A stretch of DNA of 34,120 nucleotides from Methylobacterium sp. (lineage in GTDB: Bacteria; Pseudomonadota; Alphaproteobacteria; Rhizobiales; Beijerinckiaceae). Both the position numbers and the translations under genes were made by a program. The notes under the pieces were generated by a model. That model ran no database searches. It saw only the letters and a list, made by a program, of their open reading frames with translations, and had not been told where the DNA came from. Below, piece after piece: positions 7,510 through 15,385 of this stretch. Position 1 is the first letter of the stretch, and every line of letters begins with the position of its first letter. The stretch is taken from assembly GCF_019750675.1 (NCBI RefSeq), contig NZ_JAIEOF010000383.1, forward strand, positions 1 through 34,120, read 5' to 3'.

Positions 7510-10500
7510 TCAAGGCAGGATTTCTTTGATCACGAGGCTGTTCTCTTCCACCAGTGCGTGGAAGGGCTCGAGGGTGCGCACGTCGACGCCCTCGCTGGCG
7601 TGGCGCTGAGCCAGGCTCATCACCGCCGCCGCCGCCTCGTCGACCGGGGCCGAGATCGACTGGATCAGGGTCTCGGTCAGCTCGTTGACGGTCAGCCCCG
7701 ACGAGATGCCGGAGGGGGGCGCCTCGAGGGCGAAGCGCTCCTGCAGGCTGGCGCCGAGTTCCACGCCCATCAGCGAATCGAGGCCGATCTCGGAGAGCTG
7801 GCGCACGCGGCTGATGTCGTCCTTGGGCAGGCGCAGGATGCGGGCGATGTCCTCCACGATGGCGTCCGCCACCGTCTTGCGAACCGCGTCGATGTCCTGG
7901 GTCTTCAGGAGCATCCCGATATTGATGGCCGCCACCGTGCCGGCTTCCATCTGCTGGTCGGAGCCGAGCTCGGCGTAGCTCGGGCTCTTCATGGTGGCGA
8001 GGCGCTCGCGCGCCTTGCCCCAGTGCATCGAGGCGATGGCGATCACGGCGTCGTCCGGGCTGCCGCCCTGGCCCTGCAGGGCGTCGGCCATGAGGTCGAG
8101 GCAGTGGCGGGCATCCATCGGCGTGACGCCGACTCGGCCCGCCAGGGTCTCCATGACCGCGCGGTTGCGGGCCAGCACCCCGACATCGCCGATGGCGCCC
8201 CAGGCGACGGCCAGCGCCGGCAGGCCGGCCTTGCGGCGTCGGCGGGCGAGGCCTTCCATGAAGCCGTTCGCCGCGACGTAGGCGCCCTGGCCGGGGTTGC
8301 CGATGAAAGTCGTGGCCGAGGAGAACATCACGAAATAATCGAGGGCGCGTCCCCGCGTCGCCGCGTCGAGGTTCTCGGCGCCGATCACCTTCGGGCGGAT
8401 GACCGCGTCGAGGGCGGCGGCGTCGATGTTGGCGATGAGGCCGTCCTGCAGCACCATCGCGCCGTGGATCACGCCGGCGAGGCGCTGGCCGTTGCGCTCC
8501 ACTTCGGCAAGAAGGCCGTCCACCGCCTTGCGGCTGGTGATGTCGCAGGCCATCGCGGCGACGTTGACGCCGCGCCCGCCGAGATCGGCCACCACCTGCT
8601 TGGCCTCGGGGCTCGCCGCCCCGTTGCGCCCGACGAGGACAATGTGCTTCGCGCCCCGGTCGGCCAGCCAGCGGGCCGCCTCGATGCCGAAGCCGCCGAG
8701 GCCGCCGGTGACGAGGTGGACGCCCTCCGGCGAGATCGAGAAGGCGGAGGTCTCGGCCTGAATCACGCTGCCGGGCTTCGGCGGCGCGATGACGATCTTT
8801 CCGACGTGACCCGATTGCTGCATCAGCCGGAAGGCGTCCGAGACTTCGTCCGCCGTGAAGGGCTGGAAGGGCAGGGGCTTCAGGCCGCCCTCCTTGAACA
8901 GCGCCATGACCTCGCGGAACAGCCGGGCTCCGTCCTCGCCCTGATGCTGGAGCACCTGATCGAGGTCGACGCCGAAATAGGAGAGGTTCCGGCGGAAGGG
9001 GCGCAGGCCGATATGGGTGTTGGCGACGTAATCGCGCTTGCCCAGCTCGATGAAGCGGCCGAACGGCTTGAGGACGTTGAGGCTGCGCTCCATCGCCTCG
9101 CCGAACAGGCTGTTGAGCACCACGCCGACACCGTCGCCGGTGATGCGGCGGACCTCGTCCACGAAGGCCAGTGAGCGCGAGTCGAGCACGTGCTCGGCCC
9201 CCAGCGCCTTGACCAGGGCGCGCTTCTCCCGGGACCCGGCGGTGGCGATGACGCGCGCGCCCTTGAGCTTGGCGATCTGGAGTGCCGCGAGGCCGACGCC
9301 GCCGGCGCCGCCATGCACCAGCACCCACTCGCCCCGGCGCAGGCGGGCGCAGCTGACGAGGCCATAATAGGCGGTGAGGAAGGCCACCGGCACGGTGGCG
9401 GCGGCCTGCGCGTCGAGTCCGGGCGGGCTCGGCGCCACCACGAGTTCGGGCACGACCACGTGCGTGGCGAAGCCCGACTGCGCGAAGGCGACGACGCGGT
9501 CGCCCGGCTTAAAGGCCGCGACGCCCTTGCCCACGGAGAGCACGCGCCCGGCGACTTCGAGGCCGAGGCGGGGGCCGGCGAAGCCGTCCTCCAGAATCTC
9601 CTCGGGCAGCATGGAGAGCGCCCAGAGCACGTCGCGGAAGTTGAGGCCGGTGGCCTCGACCGCGATCTCCACCTCGCCGTGCCCCGGCGCGCGGCGCTCC
9701 GCCGGGCCCCAGGCCATCTCGTTGAGACCGCCGGTGTTGCTGCGCTCCAGGCGGGCGGCGGCGGCCGGCACCGCGTCGGCGGCGGGGCGGCGGGCGCGCT
9801 GGCCCGGCGCGAACCGGATCACGCGGGTGCCGTCGGTGTCGAGGATGATCTCGGTCTCGGCCGTGCCGGAGAGGATGAGGTCGCGCAGACGCTCGGCGGC
9901 CGCCTTCGTCGAGAGTGCCTCGGCGAGGTCGATCCGGCGCACGTCCAGGTTGGCGACCTCGTTGGCCAGCGTCCGGCTGAAGGCCCAGACGCCGGCCTCC
10001 ACCGAACCCGTGGCGTCGCCCCCGTCGCGGGTGGCACCGGGGCAGACGACCCAGAGCCGGGTCTGGCGGCTGCCGAGATGCTCGACGCAGCGCTTCAGGC
10101 TGAGGCAGCGCTCGCGCAGGCGGTCGGCCGCCGAGCCCGCGTGGTTGAAGGCACCGGCCAGGAACACCACCGTGTCCGGTGTCTCGCGCTCCAGTTCGAG
10201 CAGGGACTGTTCCGAATCGAGGATGATCGAGACGTGGACGCCGCTGGCCACCAGCAGGGTGGCGAGGGAGGAGGCGGTCTCCGCCGCGACGGCGTCGTGA
10301 GAGCCGATCACGAAGGCGAAGGTCTGCCCGGCGGCGGGCTTCGTGCGCGGCGGGGCCTCGGCGATGAACAGGAGGTCGTCGCCGTTGGCCGAGGCCGCCC
10401 GGTCCACCGCCACCCGCACGAGGCCGGTGTCGCTCAAGGAGCGCTGCCAGCCGGTGATGTCGTCGAGGCGTCCGACCGGAAGGTCGCCGGCGCCGTCGAA

Positions 10501-13500
10501 CCAGTCCGGGGTAAGGCCGAAGACGAGGTCGCGGAACAGCGAGGCCCCGGGTTCCACCGCGAGGAGGAAGCCGCCCGTGGCGAGGGCGTCGGAGACCTGG
10601 CCCAGGAGGGCCCGGTCGGAGCGGTGCAGGACGTTGCTCGCCAGGATGGCGTCGAAGCCCCCCGCCGTGAGCTCGGCCGGATCCTCGATGATCGTGACGC
10701 CGCGCGGCAGGGCGAGGCGGGCGCGCTCGGCGAGGCGCCGGTCGGCCTCGAACACCGTGAGCTGCGCCTCGACGGCGTCTGTGAAGCCCGCGGCCTGCGC
10801 CGAGAGCGGACCGAAGCCGACCTGGAGCACGCGCAGCGCCCGGTCGCGGGGCAGGGCACTGCGCCCGGACTCGACCAGGGCGGCCAGGAGGTCGGCGGAG
10901 GCGCGCGCCGTGGCGCTGCGCAGGATGAACGCGTCGAGGGCGTTCTGCGACAGGGTCGGGGCGACGGTGAGGCCGCCGGCGAGCAGACGGGCGATCACGG
11001 CGCCGATATCGGCGGTGAGCACCAATTCGGCCGAGAGTTCGGGATGGTCGGCCGCGATCCAGCGCATGATCTCGTCGGGCGCCGGCAGGGTGACGTCCTT
11101 GCGCAGGATCCACCGCTCGCCGTCGACGGTGGCCAGGTCGCTGCTCTCCAGCGCCAGGAGGGCGTTCAGGAGCCAGGGACGCATCGCCTCCGGAACCCGC
11201 TCGTCGATGGCCACGGTGCCGGCGCGCTGGAGCCCTTCCGCGAGGCGGTAGGCCATCGAGGTGGCCCAGCCCTCGAGGAGGAGGTGTCCGGGGGCCAGGG
11301 GCGCCTCGGAGGCCGCGAACGCCGCCTTCACCGCCGGCCGGATCGCATCTGCGATGCGGGCGCCGCGCGTCAGGGGGATCGCGGTCGGCTCGGTGGCGAG
11401 TTCGGGACGCTGGGCGATCGCGTAGGCGGCCAGATCGCTGCCGTTCTTGGCGCGCAGGGCCTGGAACCGGCCCTCGCGCAGGGTGGCGATAACCTCGCCG
11501 TCGGCATCCACGAGGGTGAAATCGGCCAGGATGCTGCGCTCGTTGGCGCGCCGGGTCCGGATCATCGCCCGCGCGATGACCGCGCCGGGCTTGACGAGGC
11601 GGATCTCGCCGAAGCGGACGGGGACGTAGGCCTTGGTGGAGCCCTCGCCCATCAGGCCGGCGAAGAGCAGGATCAGGCCGTGGAAGCAGGAATCCAGGCG
11701 CGCGGGCACGAGGCCGAAGCGGGCATCGGGTTCGGCCGGCACCAGTTCGGAGACGATTGTGGTCTCGTCCAGGCGCGCGCTCAGGGCCACCTGGCGGAAG
11801 CTCGGGCCGAAGCCGAGTCCGGAGGCGGCGGCGAGGCGGTACAGGGCCGCCCCCTCGACCGCGTGCTCCTCGGGCACGTGGATGTCCACCGGGGCCGGCG
11901 CCTCGAAGCTGCCGTCGATGATCTTGGCCGCTGCGTGGATCTGCCAGGCGGCCTGGGTCAGGCGGGGGCGGCTGAGGACCTGGATGGCGTTGCCGGAGCC
12001 GGCGATGCGGACGGCCACCTCGCGCAGGGAATCCTCGCCGAACACCATCGGCGACTGGATCTCGAACTCGGCGAGCACCACGGTGTCGCTCTTCATCGCC
12101 TCGCGGGCCACGCCGAGCGCCATCTCGATGAAGGCCGCGCCCGGAAGGATGGCCTGCCCGTCGATGCGGTGGTCGTCGAGGTCCGGCACCGTCGCGATGT
12201 CGACGTGGCCGTGCCACTCGAGGCCGTCGGGCGTGAGCCGCGAGCCGTAGAGCGGGTGGTAGGGGCGCGGAGTCGCGGCGCCGACGCCCTCGGTGGTCTC
12301 GGCCAGGCGGAACGGGCGGCGCTGCCACGGATAGAGCGGCAGCGGCACGTCGCCCGCGGGATTGGCGCCGAACACGGTGTCGTCGTCCACGGCGGCACCC
12401 TGGACGAGGGCGGCCGCGACAGCGCGCGCGATCGGGTCTGCGCCGGCCGGCTTGCGGTGGAGCACGCCGATGGTGGCGTTCTCGATGCCCAGCGGCTCGA
12501 TGGCGTCGCCGATATGCGAGAGCAGGGTGGCGCGCGGACCGACCTCGACGAAGACTCGGGCGCCCTGTCGGGTCGCCTCCTGCACGGCCTCGCAGAAGCG
12601 CACGGGCTCGCGGATGTTGCGCCACCAGTAGCCGGCACCGAACTCCTCGCCGGCCAGCACCGTGCCGGTGACCGTGGAGATCATGGCGGTGGTGGCGGCG
12701 CGCGGCTTCAGACCCGCGAGATCCCGCAGCAGGGGCTTCTCGGTCGGGTTCATCAGGCGGCCGTGGAAGGGGTATTCCAGGTCGAGCTTGCGCCCGCGCC
12801 GGCGCTTGCGCGACAGCGCCTTCATGGCCGCGTCGATGTCCTCGACGGGCCCCGCCACCGTGACGGCCTTGGGGCTGTTGTAGGCGGCGATGTCGAGGCT
12901 GGGGTAATCCTGCAGGAAGACCGCGATCTCGTCGGCCGGCGCCAGCAGCACCGCCATGGTGCCGAAGCCGCGCGTCGTCTCCTGGTGCTTGCTGCGGTAG
13001 AAGATGACCTTCACGGCCTGTTCGAGGCTGAGGATGCCGGCGGCCTCGGCCGCCGCGATCTCGCCGACGCTGTGGCCCAGCACGTAGCTCGGCTTCAGGC
13101 CGTGCGCCCGCAGGGCGGTGGTCGAGGCGCTGGAGATCGCGAAGATCAGCGGCTGAGAGACCCGGGTCAGCGCGAGGCGCGTCTCGAGGTCTTCGGCGAA
13201 CAGGGCCTCCTTCAGCGACCAGTCGGAGAGCTTCAGGAACAGCGCGTCGATCCGGTCGAAGGCCGTGCGGAACGCGGCGTTCTCCTCGTAGGCCTCGCGG
13301 CCCATGCCGGCCCACTGGCTGCCGTTGCCCGAATACACGAAGGCGACCTCGGCCGCGCGGTCGACGGCGGTGCCGAGAAGGGCGGCCGGGGCGTCCTCCG
13401 CCTCGCCCACGGCGCGCAGCACCCCGGGCAGGTCGGCATCGAGGGAGACGGCGAGGCGCGAGGACAGGCGCTCGCGGCGATGGGCGGCGGCCCCCGCGAT

Positions 13501-14931
13501 GCGGGCGACTTCGCCCGCGTCGGCACCCTCGAGGCGCTCGGCATAGTCGAGGGCGAGTTCGTTCAGCGCCGCGCGGCTCTGGGCGGAGAGCAGCAGCACC
13601 TCGGGCGTGCGGCCCGCCCCGGAGGCGGGCGCCTGCACGGCGGCGGGCGCGCCGTCGGTGAGGACGATGTGCGCGTTGGTGCCGCCGAAGCCGAAGGAGT
13701 TCACGCCGGCGAATCGCGGCTTGCCGGTGCGCGGCAACGGCAGGGGCTTGTTCGTGACGGAGAGATTGAGCTCGCGGAACGGGATGTCCGGGTTCAGTTC
13801 GGCCGCGTGCAGCGAGGTCGGGAACAGGTCGTGTTCGAGGGCCAGGCTCGCCTTGAGCAGGCCCGCGAGGCCCGAGACCGGCTCGGTGTGACCGATGTTG
13901 CTCTTGATGGAGCCGATGGGCAGCGGCGCCTTGCGGGGCCGTCCGAGCTTGCCGCCAATGGCGCTGGCCTCGATCGGGTCGCCGACCGGGGTGCCGGTGC
14001 CGTGGGCCTCGACGAAGACCACGGAATCGAGGTCGATCTCGGCTTCGCGGTAGACCTGCTCCAGCAGGGCGCCCTGCGCGTAGCCGGAGGGCAGCGAGAT
14101 GCCGGTGGTGCGCCCGTCCGAGTTGACGCCGCTCGCCGCGATCACGCCGCGCACGGTGCTGCCGTCGCGCAATGCCGCACGCGCCGATTTCAGCACCAGG
14201 ACGACGCCGCCCTCGGAGCGCACGTAGCCGTCGGCGCTCGACGAGAAGGCCTGACACAGGCCCGTGCGGGAGAGCATCTGCGCGTTGGAGAAGCAGATGA
14301 AGTTGAAGGGGCTCGCCAGCAGGTTGACGCCGGCCACGACCGCCGTGTCGATCCGGCCGCTTGAGATGGCGGCCACCGCCGCGTCGAGGGCGACGAGGGA
14401 GGACGAGCAGGCCGTGTCGACGGTGAAGCTCGGGCCCTTCAGGTCGTAGATGTACGAGATGCGGTTCGACAAAATCGAGAGCGTGTTGCCGGTGGCCGCG
14501 TAGGCATCGCCCGACGAGGTGTCGAGGACGCGCAGGTTCCCGTAATCGAGGGACGAGGCGCCGACGAAGACGCCGATCTGGCTCCCGGCCACGTCCGAGG
14601 GACGCAGGCCCGCATCCTCCAGGGCCTCCCAGGTCAGTTCCAGCAGCAGGCGCTGCTGCGGATCCATCTGCTCGGCCTCGCGGGGCGAGATGCCGAACAC
14701 GCCGGGATCGAAGGACCAGATGTCGTCGAGGACACCCGCCGACCAGGTGTAGCTCTTGCCGCGCTCCTGGGCCCGAGGATGCCCGAACCGTTCCAGCGAC
14801 CAGCGATCATCCGGAATGCGCCCGACGGCGCAGCGCGCCTCCGTGAGGAGCTGCCAGAGCCCTTCGACGCTCGATGCACCGGGCAGCCGGCAGGCGCGGC
14901 CGACGATCGCGATGTCTGTACGTTGTGTCAC
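7510..14931 (-). CDS. Highly reducing type I polyketide synthase, KS-AT-DH-MT-ER-KR-ACP
   Basis: A 2473-residue single-module synthase that should build a reduced, possibly methyl-branched acyl chain iteratively. Visible domains: KS (about 5-425; C175 in DTACSSSL, H310 in EAHGTGTP, H348 in NIGHTEP); AT (about 530-830; S621 in GHSVGE); DH (about 895-1160; H921 in HRIDGQAILP, D1080/H1084 in LDSCFHG); a C-methyltransferase-like region (about 1230-1520) with a degenerate SAM motif (VGFGPL, near 1370); a structural KR half (about 1530-1710); ER (about 1733-2050; HGGAGGVGL near 1875); KR (about 2068-2250; S2205, Y2218); ACP (about 2350-2430; S2386 in GLDSLMG). About 45 residues follow the ACP. There is no thioesterase or reductase. 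The start is GTG at 14931 with only a weak ribosome site, but it gives the expected N-terminus (TDIAIVGRACRLPGA). The domain order matches fungal highly reducing PKSs. The product is not known. Confidence 0.93.
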   Translation of the reverse strand: MTQRTDIAIVGRACRLPGASSVEGLWQLLTEARCAVGRIPDDRWSLERFGHPRAQERGKSYTWSAGVLDDIWSFDPGVFGISPREAEQMDPQQRLLLELTWEALEDAGLRPSDVAGSQIGVFVGASSLDYGNLRVLDTSSGDAYAATGNTLSILSNRISYIYDLKGPSFTVDTACSSSLVALDAAVAAISSGRIDTAVVAGVNLLASPFNFICFSNAQMLSRTGLCQAFSSSADGYVRSEGGVVLVLKSARAALRDGSTVRGVIAASGVNSDGRTTGISLPSGYAQGALLEQVYREAEIDLDSVVFVEAHGTGTPVGDPIEASAIGGKLGRPRKAPLPIGSIKSNIGHTEPVSGLAGLLKASLALEHDLFPTSLHAAELNPDIPFRELNLSVTNKPLPLPRTGKPRFAGVNSFGFGGTNAHIVLTDGAPAAVQAPASGAGRTPEVLLLSAQSRAALNELALDYAERLEGADAGEVARIAGAAAHRRERLSSRLAVSLDADLPGVLRAVGEAEDAPAALLGTAVDRAAEVAFVYSGNGSQWAGMGREAYEENAAFRTAFDRIDALFLKLSDWSLKEALFAEDLETRLALTRVSQPLIFAISSASTTALRAHGLKPSYVLGHSVGEIAAAEAAGILSLEQAVKVIFYRSKHQETTRGFGTMAVLLAPADEIAVFLQDYPSLDIAAYNSPKAVTVAGPVEDIDAAMKALSRKRRRGRKLDLEYPFHGRLMNPTEKPLLRDLAGLKPRAATTAMISTVTGTVLAGEEFGAGYWWRNIREPVRFCEAVQEATRQGARVFVEVGPRATLLSHIGDAIEPLGIENATIGVLHRKPAGADPIARAVAAALVQGAAVDDDTVFGANPAGDVPLPLYPWQRRPFRLAETTEGVGAATPRPYHPLYGSRLTPDGLEWHGHVDIATVPDLDDHRIDGQAILPGAAFIEMALGVAREAMKSDTVVLAEFEIQSPMVFGEDSLREVAVRIAGSGNAIQVLSRPRLTQAAWQIHAAAKIIDGSFEAPAPVDIHVPEEHAVEGAALYRLAAASGLGFGPSFRQVALSARLDETTIVSELVPAEPDARFGLVPARLDSCFHGLILLFAGLMGEGSTKAYVPVRFGEIRLVKPGAVIARAMIRTRRANERSILADFTLVDADGEVIATLREGRFQALRAKNGSDLAAYAIAQRPELATEPTAIPLTRGARIADAIRPAVKAAFAASEAPLAPGHLLLEGWATSMAYRLAEGLQRAGTVAIDERVPEAMRPWLLNALLALESSDLATVDGERWILRKDVTLPAPDEIMRWIAADHPELSAELVLTADIGAVIARLLAGGLTVAPTLSQNALDAFILRSATARASADLLAALVESGRSALPRDRALRVLQVGFGPLSAQAAGFTDAVEAQLTVFEADRRLAERARLALPRGVTIIEDPAELTAGGFDAILASNVLHRSDRALLGQVSDALATGGFLLAVEPGASLFRDLVFGLTPDWFDGAGDLPVGRLDDITGWQRSLSDTGLVRVAVDRAASANGDDLLFIAEAPPRTKPAAGQTFAFVIGSHDAVAAETASSLATLLVASGVHVSIILDSEQSLLELERETPDTVVFLAGAFNHAGSAADRLRERCLSLKRCVEHLGSRQTRLWVVCPGATRDGGDATGSVEAGVWAFSRTLANEVANLDVRRIDLAEALSTKAAAERLRDLILSGTAETEIILDTDGTRVIRFAPGQRARRPAADAVPAAAARLERSNTGGLNEMAWGPAERRAPGHGEVEIAVEATGLNFRDVLWALSMLPEEILEDGFAGPRLGLEVAGRVLSVGKGVAAFKPGDRVVAFAQSGFATHVVVPELVVAPSPPGLDAQAAATVPVAFLTAYYGLVSCARLRRGEWVLVHGGAGGVGLAALQIAKLKGARVIATAGSREKRALVKALGAEHVLDSRSLAFVDEVRRITGDGVGVVLNSLFGEAMERSLNVLKPFGRFIELGKRDYVANTHIGLRPFRRNLSYFGVDLDQVLQHQGEDGARLFREVMALFKEGGLKPLPFQPFTADEVSDAFRLMQQSGHVGKIVIAPPKPGSVIQAETSAFSISPEGVHLVTGGLGGFGIEAARWLADRGAKHIVLVGRNGAASPEAKQVVADLGGRGVNVAAMACDITSRKAVDGLLAEVERNGQRLAGVIHGAMVLQDGLIANIDAAALDAVIRPKVIGAENLDAATRGRALDYFVMFSSATTFIGNPGQGAYVAANGFMEGLARRRRKAGLPALAVAWGAIGDVGVLARNRAVMETLAGRVGVTPMDARHCLDLMADALQGQGGSPDDAVIAIASMHWGKARERLATMKSPSYAELGSDQQMEAGTVAAINIGMLLKTQDIDAVRKTVADAIVEDIARILRLPKDDISRVRQLSEIGLDSLMGVELGASLQERFALEAPPSGISSGLTVNELTETLIQSISAPVDEAAAAVMSLAQRHASEGVDVRTLEPFHALVEENSLVIKEILP

Positions 14932-15000
14932 GTTCGATTCGCACGCGCTCTTGAACGGGGGACAGATCGACTGGCGCCACCGGAGTGAGCCATGCGATCC

Positions 15001-15027
15001 TTAGTATGGCTCCAAGTCGGTGTCCAA
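15001..15027 (-). promoter_or_regulatory. Candidate promoter for the PKS operon
   Basis: On the minus strand TTGGAC (15022-15027) and TACTAA (15001-15006) are 15 bp apart and would start transcription near 14994, about 63 nt before the GTG at 14931. Spacing is short and the -10 imperfect, so this is tentative. The rest of the gap 14932-15385 holds no supportable gene. Confidence 0.3.
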
Positions 15028-15100
15028 CCGGGGAGGGCGCGCCCGACAGGATATCGGCAGAATGCGCCACCCCTGTTGCACGTATTCATCAGTCGAACGA

Positions 15101-15204
15101 CCAAGACTATCCGCGCCAGGGCCACATTCTGCGCGAATACACCCAAATTTTCCTTTAATAACCCCATCGCCGACCGCAGCGACCGATGTGCGGCCAAGAC
15201 TATC
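15101..15204. repeat. Duplicated 11-bp element upstream of the PKS gene
   Basis: CCAAGACTATC occurs at 15101-15111 and again at 15194-15204, in the same orientation, 93 bp apart, in the non-coding region between the PKS start and the GT2 gene end. Between them lies an AT-richer patch (about 15140-15168). The copies could be paired binding sites for an activator of the PKS, but nothing identifies a regulator. Confidence 0.4.
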
Positions 15205-15353
15205 GGCAACGTATGCCTCGCCGTGGCCGGGACCGGACACGCGAGACTTGAACGTCCCCGCCCGGGAAGCCTGCTCGAACGCGCTGCCATGGTGGATGCG
15301 CCCGGCATCGCGGATGGGCCGCTCTAGATAAAGCCCGCGAATGCGGCGACTTT

Positions 15354-15381
15354 GCGGTGCGGACGATCGATGCCGCACCGC
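15354..15381 (-). terminator. Hairpin just after the GT2 glycosyltransferase stop
   Basis: Perfect 9-bp arms GCGGTGCGG (15354-15362) and CCGCACCGC (15373-15381) enclose a 10-nt loop, four bases past the stop codon. On the minus strand it is followed by AAAG rather than T, so it looks like a 3' stability hairpin or a Rho-type end. Confidence 0.4.
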
Positions 15382-15385
15382 ACCA

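Noticed and set aside
9190..14364. Very long plus-strand open frame opposite the PKS gene
   Set aside because: It lies antisense to clear PKS domains with all catalytic motifs; its product is a low-complexity Gly/Arg/Ala/Glu mix typical of a GC-rich antisense shadow.
14992..15327. Plus-strand 111-codon frame upstream of the PKS gene
   Set aside because: No ribosome site and no fold-like pattern; it spans the likely PKS promoter and the duplicated 11-mer.
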